From NCBI GenBank assembly GCA_964590435.1, contig CAZPWT010000020.1, forward strand, positions 1-64,000: 64,000 nt of DNA, in the 5' to 3' direction. The notes under the pieces are model-generated. The model worked only from the letters and a program-made list of their open reading frames with translations. It did not search any database and was not told where the DNA came from. Positions 8,666 to 16,680 of the stretch are shown here, in pieces. Source of the stretch: WSZJ01 sp964590435 (lineage in GTDB: Bacteria; Planctomycetota; MHYJ01; WSZJ01). The translations under genes and the position numbers were made by a program. Positions within the stretch are counted from its first letter, which is position 1. Each line of letters begins with the position of its first letter.

Positions 8666-9856
8666 ATGGACCCCCTCAAGAACCCCTTCTCCCCCGGCGC
8701 CGGATCGCCGCCCCCCGACCTCGTCGGCCGCGGCCCGATCCTCGAACAGGCTCGCATCCTCCTCGGCCGGGTGCGCCTGAAAAAGCCCGAGAAAAGCCTC
8801 CTCCTGACTGGACTCCGGGGCGTCGGGAAGACCGTGCTCCTGAACGAAATCGAACGGATGGCCCGGAACGACGGTTACAGGACGATCGCCATCGAAGCGC
8901 ACGAGGAGAAACCCCTCGGGCCCTTGATCGCGAACAACATGCGCGCGCTCCTTTTCGATCTGGACCGGGTCGCCGGCACCGGGGAGAAGGTCAAGCGCGG
9001 ACTCAGGGTCCTGCGCAGCTTCATCGGCTCGCTGAAGTTCACCATCGGGGACGTCAGCATGGGACTCGACATCGATCCGGAAAAAGGAACCGCGGACAGC
9101 GGCGACCTCGAGGTCGACCTCCCCCATCTCTTCGTCGCAATGGGCGAAGCCGCGGAGGAGAGAAAGTCGGCGGTCGCGCTCTTCATCGATGAGCTCCAGT
9201 ACTTCAACCAGAAGGAACTCGGGGCCCTCATCATGGCGATGCACAAGATCCAGCAGCGCCAGCTCCCCCTGGTGCTGCTGGGCGCCGGCTTGCCGATCCT
9301 GCCCGGACTCGCAGGGGAATCAAAGTCGTATGCCGAACGGCTTTTCAATTTTCCGGTCGTGGGGGCACTTTCGGAAGACGACGCTGCGAAGGCCATCAAG
9401 GACCCGGCCCTTGCCGCGCAGGTCCGAGTCGACCCCGACGCGCTCAGGGAGATCTTCCGGCTGACCAAGGGCTACCCCTACTTCCTGCAGGAGTGGGCCT
9501 ACCAGGCCTGGAACGCCGCACAGGCGAGCCCGATCACGCTCGCCGTGGTGAAGTCCGCGACCGAGCGAGTCGTCCCACGGCTCGACCAGAATTTCTTCAA
9601 GGTCCGCTTCGATCGCCTCACCAACGGCGAGAAGGATTTCCTGCGGGCGATGGCCGAACTGGGCCCGGGGCCGCACCGCACGGGGGACATCGCCGACGTG
9701 CTCGGCGTGAAAGTCACGGGGGTCGGGCCGGTGCGCGCGAAGCTCCTGCGGAAAGGAATGGTGTACAGCCCGGCGCACGGGGAGATGGCCTTCACGGTTC
9801 CGCTCTTCGACGAGTTCATGGTACGCGCGATTCCGGAACTGCGGCGGAAGGCGTGA
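8666..9856 (+). CDS. AAA ATPase with C-terminal winged-helix-like domain
   Basis: This 396-residue P-loop ATPase resembles the Orc/Cdc6-like and 'archaeal ATPase' families often found as mobile or defence-associated genes. Walker A is GLRGVGKT at residues 49-56, Walker B is LFIDE near 172-176, and sensor-like residues follow (LLGAGLP). From about residue 320, LTNGEKDFLRAMAELG and GDIADVLGVKVTGVGP look like a winged helix-turn-helix. The start has no ribosome binding site. It is preceded by a palindrome and TATA-like hexamers, so the mRNA may be leaderless. A 144-residue gene follows 32 nt downstream. The natural substrate is unknown. Confidence 0.8.
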   Translation: MDPLKNPFSPGAGSPPPDLVGRGPILEQARILLGRVRLKKPEKSLLLTGLRGVGKTVLLNEIERMARNDGYRTIAIEAHEEKPLGPLIANNMRALLFDLDRVAGTGEKVKRGLRVLRSFIGSLKFTIGDVSMGLDIDPEKGTADSGDLEVDLPHLFVAMGEAAEERKSAVALFIDELQYFNQKELGALIMAMHKIQQRQLPLVLLGAGLPILPGLAGESKSYAERLFNFPVVGALSEDDAAKAIKDPALAAQVRVDPDALREIFRLTKGYPYFLQEWAYQAWNAAQASPITLAVVKSATERVVPRLDQNFFKVRFDRLTNGEKDFLRAMAELGPGPHRTGDIADVLGVKVTGVGPVRAKLLRKGMVYSPAHGEMAFTVPLFDEFMVRAIPELRRKA

Positions 9857-9888
9857 CACGTTTCCACGCGTCGTGCGTAAGGGCCGAC

Positions 9889-10323
9889 ATGCCCAACGAA
9901 CAGGACGAAGCCTTCGCCATGCGCCTCGTCGCGTACGGCGCCGGGTTCCATCCGCTTCCCGAGCACAAGCGCTTCGATGAGGCCTACGTCGCCTTTCACC
10001 TCGAGCACGCCGGCCACGTCACGGTCTACCTGCGGCGTGAAAAGGCGACGAAGCAGGCGTACACGTTCCAGTTGACGGCCGCGAAGCCGCCGGACGAGGA
10101 GCTGGACGAGACGGCGGATGATCCGCGCGACATCGCCAACGCGCTGGCGGAGCGATTCCTGTGCGACACGCTCATTGTGCTGAAGGAAATGCCGAAGGCG
10201 ATCCGGCGCGGCGCGATGGAGCGGGCGCTGGAACGGCTCAAGGCGGGCGAGAAACTGGAGCCACGCGACGCGGAGGTGCTGGAAGGATTCGTGAAGGCCT
10301 GGGACCGGACGGCGGAGGCGTAG
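9889..10323 (+). CDS. Uncharacterised 144-residue protein
   Basis: Begins MPNEQDEAFAMRLV, behind a modest AAGGG ribosome binding site. The sequence is soluble and charged, with an alternating beta-like centre (HVTVYLRREKATKQAYTFQL) and a helical C-terminus (RRGAMERALERLKAGEKLEP). It follows the AAA ATPase by 32 nt on the same strand and could be its partner. No family recognised. Confidence 0.65.
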   Translation: MPNEQDEAFAMRLVAYGAGFHPLPEHKRFDEAYVAFHLEHAGHVTVYLRREKATKQAYTFQLTAAKPPDEELDETADDPRDIANALAERFLCDTLIVLKEMPKAIRRGAMERALERLKAGEKLEPRDAEVLEGFVKAWDRTAEA

Positions 10324-10408
10324 CCGGAAGCTGTCACGCCCGGGGAGGCGCTTCGTATGATCCTCCGCGGGAGATTTCACTTTCTTGTTTCATGCAACGG
10401 GAGGCTCC

Positions 10409-11014
10409 ATGACCGACAAGAAGCTCGAAGCGCAGATCGAGAAAGCCGACGCGGCGCTGGCCAAAGCCCGGCAGACCCTGATGGACCTCATCCGCAAGCG
10501 CGGGCCCGAGGAGGTCGAGGACGCGACGTTCACCGGGTGGGACGGCAAGCCGGTGCGGCTCTCGAAGCTCTTCGGCGGCCGCAAGGACCTGATCCTGGTG
10601 CACAGCATGGGCGTGCGGTGCCCGGACGTCCTCTGGCTGGACGAGATCAACGGCGCGCGGCTGAGCCTCGAGGACCGGGCGGCGCTGGTCGTGGCGGGCC
10701 CCGACGCGGTCGCGGAGCAGAAGGCGTACGCGAAGGAGCGCGGCTGGGGGTTCCGGATGGTGAGCGCGGCGGGAACGGAGTTCTTCGGCAGGATGGGATT
10801 TGAGGAGACCCCCGGGGAGATCATGCCCGGCGTGTCCGCGTTCTCGAAGTCCGGGTCGCAGATCGTGCGGCAGACGTACGCGTACTTCGCCCCGGGGGAC
10901 CCGTTCTGCGGGCTGTGGAACTTCTTCGACATGCTGAAGGACGGCTCGGCGGGATGGAAGCCGGGCGGGATGGCGGATTCGTGGCTGGCGCGGAGGTTGG
11001 GGTGGGTGGAGTAG
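10409..11014 (+). CDS. DUF899-like thioredoxin-fold protein
   Basis: This 201-residue protein resembles DUF899, a thioredoxin-related family of unknown function. Its signature strands are LFGGRKDLILVHSMG, then MPGVSAFSKSG and RQTYAYFAPGDPFCGLWNFF. The usual paired cysteines of the family are not obvious: only one Cys follows the first strand (VRCPD) and another lies in DPFCGLW, so redox activity is uncertain. The start at MTDKK is favoured over an upstream in-frame ATG because GGGAGG lies 4 nt before it. Confidence 0.7.
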   Translation: MTDKKLEAQIEKADAALAKARQTLMDLIRKRGPEEVEDATFTGWDGKPVRLSKLFGGRKDLILVHSMGVRCPDVLWLDEINGARLSLEDRAALVVAGPDAVAEQKAYAKERGWGFRMVSAAGTEFFGRMGFEETPGEIMPGVSAFSKSGSQIVRQTYAYFAPGDPFCGLWNFFDMLKDGSAGWKPGGMADSWLARRLGWVE

Positions 11015-11056
11015 CCGAAACCAACGAAACCACCAGGCATAGGGAGGGGCGCTGAA

Positions 11057-11317
11057 ATGACGACCGATTCCGTCAGCAAGTTGATCGCCGACTACCAGAA
11101 CACCCACGACCCCGGGATCCTCGCGCGAATCGTGGACCGGTACTGCGAACTCACGATGGAGGAACCGATCGAGTGGATGGAGGAGTTGATCGACGCTTCG
11201 TCGGAGTCGGTGGCGATCGAGAGGGCGATCAACCAGAGGTACGTCGAACAGGGACGGAAGTGGCTGCGGGAACTCGGCAATCAGACAGGAGAGCCGAAAG
11301 ACGGAGGTGGAGCTTGA
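11057..11317 (+). CDS. Small acidic protein coupled to the GIY-YIG gene
   Basis: An 86-residue, Glu-rich, helical protein (MTTDSVSKLIADYQNTHD...). It has a good ribosome binding site (GGGAGGGG, 7 nt before ATG). Its stop codon overlaps the TTG start of the GIY-YIG gene (TTGA), and the GGAGG that serves the downstream gene lies inside its last codons. This places the two proteins in a fixed ratio, as in toxin-antitoxin or nuclease-immunity pairs. The partnership is inferred; no family recognised. Confidence 0.7.
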   Translation: MTTDSVSKLIADYQNTHDPGILARIVDRYCELTMEEPIEWMEELIDASSESVAIERAINQRYVEQGRKWLRELGNQTGEPKDGGGA

Positions 11318-11895
11318 GCCACGCGAGCGAATTACTCGAGGCGATCGGTTTGCGGGCGGAGGGCAGCGTCAATTGGTACGAGCTGCCTCGCTGCACCGCT
11401 CCCGGCGTCTACCTGGTTGAGTGGGCCGCCATGGTCCCGTCTGCTCCAGTCTCATTGGCAAGTGTCACGCGCTGGCTGACACGGGTGCCCTCGCTGCGAT
11501 TGGACGGCGCACGGCCCAAGCCTGCCGATCTCGCCGCGCGACTTGGGAAATTCTGGATTCCGAGCCAGAAAGTAATTTACGTGGGGAAAGCTTCGAACAG
11601 TATCCGCAAGCGCGTGGGCGACTATTACGACACGACCCTGGGTGACAAGGGGCCTCATGCAGGAGGCCACTGGGTACAGGCACTGGACGGGCTGGAGGGC
11701 GCCTCAGTGACCTGGTGCGCGAGCAAAACGCCGGAGGCCCACGAGCACACGCTGCTAAAAACATTCGCGCAGAGGGTTCCTGACGCAGAGAAGTCCCTTC
11801 TCCACGATCAGAATCTCGTCCTTCCGTTTGCCAACAAGGAACTTGAGAAAGGGCTGACCAAGAACCACGGCATCAGAGGTTCCACGTTGGGGTAA
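11314..11895 (+). CDS. GIY-YIG-like nuclease family protein
   Basis: 193 residues, start TTG. GGAGG at 11303-11307 lies 6 nt before the TTG, and no ATG is as well placed. Features of the GIY-YIG nuclease core are visible: GVYLVEWA (first strand, GVY for GIY), KVIYVGKAS (YVG for YIG), then IRKRVGDYY supplying the conserved arginine, and PEAHEHTLLKTF, which could supply the metal-binding glutamate. There is an insertion between the two half motifs (TRWLTRVPSLRLDG...). It is coupled to the small acidic gene upstream. Expected activity is cleavage of DNA; the target is unknown. Confidence 0.7.
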   Translation: MSHASELLEAIGLRAEGSVNWYELPRCTAPGVYLVEWAAMVPSAPVSLASVTRWLTRVPSLRLDGARPKPADLAARLGKFWIPSQKVIYVGKASNSIRKRVGDYYDTTLGDKGPHAGGHWVQALDGLEGASVTWCASKTPEAHEHTLLKTFAQRVPDAEKSLLHDQNLVLPFANKELEKGLTKNHGIRGSTLG

Positions 11896-12001
11896 AAGCT
11901 AGGCCTTCCCTGCCGGGCGACCTTCCCCTGCATACCGCGACTTGATGTCGGTCCGGCAAATCACCACCGGATGGCTCTTCGCCCGCGCGCCCCTCCCGCG
12001 C

Positions 12002-12532
12002 TCAGGGCTTCTGATCCTCGCCGGCCAGATTCACGGCGACCGCCCCCGCTTCAAATCTCCTGCGGATCTCACGGAACTGCTCTTCGCCGATCTGGCGCAG
12101 GCCCGACCGGCGATCGCCGAAACCGCGCCAGTTCCAGTTTTTCTTGTGGCCCAGGATCTCGTTCACGTCGGCACGAGGCACGAAGCCTTCCCTGGAGACG
12201 ATTTCGGCGTCCGCTCTCCAGCGCCACCAGACCTGCTTTCCGCTCGCATGGAGCGTCGGCGTGTTCTTCCGGTCGTAGAGGGCGGAGGTCAGGCGCACGA
12301 GAGCTACGATTCCCTGGCGTCCTCGAGCGGCGATGGGACGACGGCGAAGACCTTCGGCGGTCTGCTTGAGCGTCACGGGCGCGCTGGCCGTCTCGTAGAG
12401 GAACGCGAGGTCCTGCGGCCTCAGGTCGCGGGCGACTTCCTCGAGCCCGTCCTGCAGGTAGACGTGGGGTAGAAACTCTTCGTACTCACGCTGCGGGTAG
12501 TGAACGGTGATCCAGTACCTCGGATTTGACAT
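12002..12532 (-). CDS. EVE/PUA-like domain protein
   Basis: This 176-residue protein has the layout of a PUA/EVE-superfamily domain. It starts with PRYWITVHYP; next come a DLRPQDLAFLYET strand (a 'ligand makes it here' position in EVE domains), IVALVRLTSALYDR and GLRQIGEEQFREI. EVE domains are known to bind modified bases in DNA or RNA and often accompany restriction systems. It lies between a GIY-YIG protein and an AbiE pair, which fits a defence role. The assignment is by pattern only; I would not exclude another small beta-barrel fold. Confidence 0.5.
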   Translation of the reverse strand: MSNPRYWITVHYPQREYEEFLPHVYLQDGLEEVARDLRPQDLAFLYETASAPVTLKQTAEGLRRRPIAARGRQGIVALVRLTSALYDRKNTPTLHASGKQVWWRWRADAEIVSREGFVPRADVNEILGHKKNWNWRGFGDRRSGLRQIGEEQFREIRRRFEAGAVAVNLAGEDQKP

Positions 12533-12740
12533 GGTGGCTCCTGCTTGGCTCGAAGTGGTCCGACGACTACCGACGCCAACTCGGACGCTTGTGCTCGAGG
12601 ATATCCGCGATAGACCTCTCCTTCAAAATGGCGAGTGCGGCGCGTTCGCGGTCACGGTGCCCCGCTTCGGCAAGTGAGAATCTGGCGCCTCCTGCCGAGC
12701 TGCGCCAGTGGGTGGACCATGAGATCGCCTCTCAGACGCC

Positions 12741-13766
12741 TCATCCCCGCGAATTCAGCGCTTTCTCGACTCGCTCCAACTCCAGGAGCAGCTCCGCGAA
12801 CGACAACGGCTCGCCGAGGAACATGGACTCCATGGCGGCGTAGTCCCTCCGGACTTCCTCCTCCCGCTCTTTTGTTGGCCGGAGGCGAAGGGAGCCTGGC
12901 CTGGCCTCTTCGTACTTCGCCCACTTCCTCGGGAAGTAGGACTTCTTGAAGTTCACGACCCGGTCCAGCAGCGCAAGCTGGCTGGCTGCCGCCTGTCCCT
13001 TCTCGCTCCGCCAGAGCGCCACGAAGTCCGAATAGTGCCTCGCGTGGCGACTCGGGAAGTCCTTGTCCGCGGGACGATGGTGCTCGGCGTGGAGAATTGT
13101 CGCCTTCTCCCAGAACGTGCGTTCGAGCTCGAGGGCCACGACCTGCGTGGAGGTGTCGTCGAATGCGCCCGGGAACGCCTCCTCGACCATGGCGGCGATG
13201 GGGTGCTTCGCGGTGGGACGCTGGTCCGTCAGGGAACCGAACTCGAGCTTCACCGACGGCTCGATGTACTCCGCATTCGCCGACGCCGGGTCGGGGTAGG
13301 CGAAGCGAAGGATCGGCGAGTCCGTCTGCGCATCCAGGTCGTAGGTCAGCCAGCTCCTGGCCCCACGCGCCGGGAGCAGGCGTCGAATTTCCGATTCGAG
13401 TTCGCCCTGGAATCGCTTCTCAACCGCTTCCTTGCAGAGATCCTGCAGCTTCTCGAAGAGCTTGTGGCGGGCGCTGGACGTTGGCGCGGATTCGAGATCT
13501 CCCTCCCTGACCCCCAGGAGGCCGGGGCTGATCGAAATGTCGATGTCTTCTGAGAACCGCTGGACAACCCCGAAGACCTTGGAGAGGGACGTTCCGCCTT
13601 TGAAGACGCAGTCCGCCCCCAGGTCCTTCGTTGAGAAGATCCGGGCTAGCAGCCAGCACACCCAGAAGTCCTTCTCGACGACCGCAACCGGCAGACCCAG
13701 CTTTTCCGACGCGTCGGTCATGACTTTGCGGCGTTCCTCGCCGGAGAGTGCGACGACACTCTTCAT
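12741..13766 (-). CDS. AbiEii-type nucleotidyltransferase toxin
   Basis: This 341-residue protein belongs to the AbiEii/AbiGii (DUF1814) nucleotidyltransferases, toxins of type IV abortive-infection systems. The catalytic signature is complete: KGGTSLSK at residues 56-63 followed by FSEDIDISI at 71-79, supplying the two metal-binding aspartates. Family members transfer nucleotides to tRNA or proteins when released from the antitoxin. The start overlaps the stop of the AbiEi-like gene by 4 nt (ATGA), the standard antitoxin-first arrangement. The 208 nt downstream, before the EVE-like gene, show no further gene. Confidence 0.88.
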   Translation of the reverse strand: MKSVVALSGEERRKVMTDASEKLGLPVAVVEKDFWVCWLLARIFSTKDLGADCVFKGGTSLSKVFGVVQRFSEDIDISISPGLLGVREGDLESAPTSSARHKLFEKLQDLCKEAVEKRFQGELESEIRRLLPARGARSWLTYDLDAQTDSPILRFAYPDPASANAEYIEPSVKLEFGSLTDQRPTAKHPIAAMVEEAFPGAFDDTSTQVVALELERTFWEKATILHAEHHRPADKDFPSRHARHYSDFVALWRSEKGQAAASQLALLDRVVNFKKSYFPRKWAKYEEARPGSLRLRPTKEREEEVRRDYAAMESMFLGEPLSFAELLLELERVEKALNSRG

Positions 13767-14371
13767 CGGTCTCCTCCCTCAATGAGCCGCCTCAGCGTGG
13801 GATGCATCCAGGCAGGAGCGCGCGGCAGATCGTTCCGGATCTGCTGAATCGCTTCGTGCGGAAGCTGTTGCCTCAGGCGGTTCAATTCCTGCTCATTGAT
13901 GCCGTCCTTCCCGAGGGATCGAAGCGCGGAGAACACGGAACCGCTCCAGCGCCCGGGGGGCAGAAAGAAGCGAGGAGCGCGATGCCTCAACCGGATCGCG
14001 CCGCGAAGTCCCCAGGGGAGGCGCAGGGACGAGCCGTCCGTTTCGTACACGAGCCGCATGGGCACCTGGTTGCTCAAGCCCAGGGTATTGGCTGCGGAGG
14101 CGGAGTCTGGTTGAAAGCGCGAGCCGGTGCGTCGCGCCATGGCCTTCAGGAGTTCCGTATGGGAGGGCGCCAGTTCGCCCAGAAGCGGATCGGTCCGCGG
14201 ACGGTCAAAGTACCCTCGCCGCACCTGGCGAATCGCCTGGCGCTGTCTCATGCGCATCAAGGCCATTCCGATCGCGTGGGTGGTGCCCAGGTCCAGGAAG
14301 TCGTGGCGGCTGAACACCCGCTCGGGTGGCCAGTGAGCGATTCTACGAGCCATTTTGGACGCAATCGTCAT
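13763..14371 (-). CDS. AbiEi-like antitoxin (DUF6088-type)
   Basis: This 202-residue cognate antitoxin sits directly upstream of the AbiEii toxin. An N-terminal winged-helix region (WPPERVFSRHDFLDLGT, then IGMALMRMRQRQAIRQVRRG) is followed by a C-terminal domain of the DUF6088/AbiEi kind (MRLVYETDGSS, RLRHRAPRFF). AbiEi proteins repress their own operon by binding inverted repeats. A perfect 12-bp inverted repeat lies 20 nt upstream of this start, at 14391-14423. No ribosome binding site precedes the ATG, but TACATC lies 6 nt before it, so the transcript may begin at the start codon. Confidence 0.8.
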   Translation of the reverse strand: MTIASKMARRIAHWPPERVFSRHDFLDLGTTHAIGMALMRMRQRQAIRQVRRGYFDRPRTDPLLGELAPSHTELLKAMARRTGSRFQPDSASAANTLGLSNQVPMRLVYETDGSSLRLPWGLRGAIRLRHRAPRFFLPPGRWSGSVFSALRSLGKDGINEQELNRLRQQLPHEAIQQIRNDLPRAPAWMHPTLRRLIEGGDR

Positions 14372-14390
14372 GGCACCGATGTAGCACTTT

Positions 14391-14423
14391 ATCGTTATAA
14401 ATTCAATTCTTATTTATAACGAT
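14391..14423. promoter_or_regulatory. Perfect 12-bp palindromic operator of the AbiE operon
   Basis: ATCGTTATAAAT and its exact complement ATTTATAACGAT are separated by 9 nt. The AT-rich palindrome stands out in GC-rich surroundings and lies in the divergent region between abiEi (minus) and the truncated DUF2779 gene (plus). Its position over the abiEi promoter region is that of an antitoxin autorepressor site. Confidence 0.7.
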
Positions 14424-14547
14424 TTGAGAATGGATAATGGCGCAGAATACCGAATCCAGAATCGCCGTTCCCGCGAGCGTACGTGTCCCTTCAGGCCAAC
14501 GCGTCGATTCCCTCGCGATGACGCTAGCCTCAGGTACGCTGACACCC

Positions 14548-15414
14548 ATGCCCCCTTCCCCCCACCTCTCCAAAACCCGCTTCACCAGCGGCCTCCAGTG
14601 CGCCCGCATGCTCTGGTGGCGCGTGCACGAACCCGACGCGCCCGAACTCGCCGTCTCCCTTTCGCTCCAATCCGTGTTCGACCGAGGCCACCAGGTCGGC
14701 GCCCTCGCGCAAACCCGCTTCCCAGACGGCGTCCTGATCCCGGGCGACCACCGGGACATCGCCGCGAGGGTCGAGCGCACGCGCCTTGCGATAGCGAGCG
14801 GGGCGCCCGCGATCTTCGAAGCTTCGTTTCTGGCCGACAACGTGTTCGCCGCGGTGGACGTCCTCGAGCGGCGGCGCGGCGGGTGGAAGCTGGTCGAAGT
14901 CAAATCCACGACGCGCGTGAAGGACGAGCACATCCCGGACGTGGCGATCCAGCTGCACGTGCTGCGCGCGGCCGGGCTGGTCGTGAGTCGCGCGGAGGTG
15001 ATGCACCTGAACCCGGCGTGCGCGTTCCCGGACCTGTCGGACCTGTTCGTGCGCGCAGACGTCACGCGGGCGGCCGAAGCGTTTCTGCCCGGGGTGCCGG
15101 CGGAGATTCGGCGGCTGCGGGCGGCGCTGGTGGACCTGCTGCCGATCGTGCGGGACCACGTCAACCACCCGAAGTTCGGCGGGTCATTCGGCCTCAAGAG
15201 CGTCACGCCCGCGCTGGTGCCGGAGCTGGCGTACGGGGACCTCGAGATCGCGGAGGGCGACGTGGCCTCCACGCTGCTGGAGGGGCTGCTGCTCCGCGAG
15301 GGGGAGATCCCGGCGGCGGAGCGGAAGAAGTTGAGGAAGCAGCTGCTGGCGTATTGCGAGAGGGATACGCTGGCGACGGTGAGGGTGTATGAGCGACTGG
15401 AAGGACTGGCATGA
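14548..15414 (+). CDS. Internally deleted DUF2779 (Cas4-like/RNase H-like) protein
   Basis: 288 residues. The N-terminus is a Cas4/RecB-like nuclease: LSKTRFTSGLQCARMLWW, then GWKLVEVKSTTRVK (E-x-K) and DVAIQLHVLRAAGL. The C-terminal 90 residues match the end of DUF2779 exonuclease domains (DHVNHPKFGGSFGLKSV, PALVPELAYGDLEIAEG, YCERDTLATVRVYERL). The middle is missing. After VPAEIRRLRAAL, where family members have a cysteine cluster and the D-F-E exonuclease motif, the sequence jumps straight to DLLPIVRDHV. The start MPPSPHLSK is chosen because the family homology begins there and TACGCT lies 7 nt upstream of the ATG. The result keeps the Cas4-like site but not a complete RNase H-like site. 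Confidence 0.7.
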   Translation: MPPSPHLSKTRFTSGLQCARMLWWRVHEPDAPELAVSLSLQSVFDRGHQVGALAQTRFPDGVLIPGDHRDIAARVERTRLAIASGAPAIFEASFLADNVFAAVDVLERRRGGWKLVEVKSTTRVKDEHIPDVAIQLHVLRAAGLVVSRAEVMHLNPACAFPDLSDLFVRADVTRAAEAFLPGVPAEIRRLRAALVDLLPIVRDHVNHPKFGGSFGLKSVTPALVPELAYGDLEIAEGDVASTLLEGLLLREGEIPAAERKKLRKQLLAYCERDTLATVRVYERLEGLA

Positions 15415-15461
15415 ATGCGGCGGAGAACGACTCGCCGGAGGGTGAATTCACTCGCCACTCC

Positions 15462-15523
15462 GTTGTTTCTTTTTTACAACGCTCTCGTTGACTTGGGGCA
15501 TAGCGTTGTTGTATTCTTACAAC
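15462..15523 (+). promoter_or_regulatory. Promoter with two GTTGT/ACAAC operators for the XRE gene
   Basis: A promoter, TTGACT (15488-15493), 18 nt, TATTCT (15512-15517), is flanked and overlapped by two copies of the same inverted repeat. GTTGT-N9-ACAAC lies at 15462-15480, upstream of the -35, and GTTGT-N6-ACAAC lies at 15508-15523, across the -10. Paired palindromes around a promoter directly before an XRE gene suggest autorepression. Confidence 0.65.
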
Positions 15524-15542
15524 ACACGGAAAGGAGATGAAC

Positions 15543-15920
15543 TTGAACACGAGACGCAAGACGTTCGGAGAGCTTTTCAAGGAGCTTCGAATGGCGACAG
15601 GGCTCACACTTCGCGAATTCAGCTCGAAGCACAAGCTGGACGCGGGGAATCTCTCAAAGCTCGAACGCGGCCTGCTCAAGCCACCTCAGAGTCACGAGAA
15701 ACTCGAGGAGTACGCGACGGCGCTTCGGATCAAGGAGGGGTCGGACACCTGGTACCAGTTCTTCGACACAGCGGCGGCCGATGCCGGGGTGATTCCCGAC
15801 GAAGTCATGGCTGATGCTGCCGTCGTGGACAAGCTCCCGCTTCTCTTCCGCTCGCTTCGCGGCCAGCGGATTTCTGAAGAGAAGATCAAGGAGCTCATTC
15901 GAGTCATCCGCGGCCGGTAG
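15543..15920 (+). CDS. XRE-family helix-turn-helix regulator
   Basis: This 125-residue Cro/C1-type DNA-binding protein has a helix-turn-helix at GLTLREFSSKHKLDAGNLSK. I prefer the TTG at 15543 to the ATG two codons upstream: AAGGAG at 15531-15536 is 6 nt before the TTG but abuts the ATG with no spacing. It is followed 20 nt later by an ImmA/IrrE metallopeptidase. Such pairs act as repressor plus protease that cleaves it, in mobile elements and toxin-antitoxin-like modules. Palindromes at 15462-15480 and 15508-15523 are its likely operators. Confidence 0.85.
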   Translation: MNTRRKTFGELFKELRMATGLTLREFSSKHKLDAGNLSKLERGLLKPPQSHEKLEEYATALRIKEGSDTWYQFFDTAAADAGVIPDEVMADAAVVDKLPLLFRSLRGQRISEEKIKELIRVIRGR

Positions 15921-15940
15921 CCGCGAGTCTGGAGAGGCGG

Positions 15941-16552
15941 ATGGAACCGTTCAAAGCACCTTACTTCTCGCCTGCAGAACTCCGCCAGCGCGCCGCGGAC
16001 TTTCTTGCGCAGAGGAACCCGCGCGGCGAAGTCCCCGTCCCGATCGAACACATCGTGGAACGGATGGGCGTCGATATCGTCCCTGTGCCGGAACTGATGC
16101 GGAATTTCAGCATCGACGGCTGGACAACTCATGACATGAAGGAGATCTACGTCGACGAGTACGTCTACGACAACGTCGAGAATCGCTATCGCTTCACGCT
16201 CGCGCACGAAGTCGGCCACATCGTCCTGCACTCCGAGGTCTTCAAGCCCTACGAGTTCCGCTCGGTCGAGCAATGGCGGAAGTTTGTCGAAAGCGTGGAC
16301 GACAAGCAATGGGACCACCTGGAGCACCACGCAAACATCTTTGCCGCCCATGTGCTGATGCCCACGCCGGAACTCGTCCGCATCTACAGGGGCTGCTCCG
16401 AAACGATTCGACGCGAGGCTCCTCGCATCGCCGAAGACCCTGCAGCGCTTCGACACTTCGTGGCGCTATGTGTTTCCAAAGTTTTCAGAGTTTCCGCCGA
16501 TTCCGCAGAAATTCGCATCAGCAACGAACCGCTTCTTCAGGGCATTTCGTGA
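15941..16552 (+). CDS. ImmA/IrrE-type zinc metallopeptidase
   Basis: 203 residues (COG2856, DUF955). The zinc-binding motif HEVGH is at residues 89-93 within RFTLAHEVGHIVLH, followed by a helical region with HHANIFAAHVLMPTPEL that is characteristic of the family. ImmA proteins cleave a partner XRE repressor; IrrE proteins control stress responses in the same way. The partner is the XRE gene 20 nt upstream. GGAG lies 6 nt before the ATG. The last 15 residues (SAEIRISNEPLLQGIS) are variable. Confidence 0.88.
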   Translation: MEPFKAPYFSPAELRQRAADFLAQRNPRGEVPVPIEHIVERMGVDIVPVPELMRNFSIDGWTTHDMKEIYVDEYVYDNVENRYRFTLAHEVGHIVLHSEVFKPYEFRSVEQWRKFVESVDDKQWDHLEHHANIFAAHVLMPTPELVRIYRGCSETIRREAPRIAEDPAALRHFVALCVSKVFRVSADSAEIRISNEPLLQGIS

Positions 16553-16680
16553 AGTCCAACCAGAACGCGGGTGGTCACTGGAAGTCCCATGACTCGCTGG
16601 CACTTCGGGGATGCTTCCGCCATGCCACACGCCGGCAGTGGATTCGCCGGAGCTCTGCGGGGAGGATTCGCTTGCCGGAC

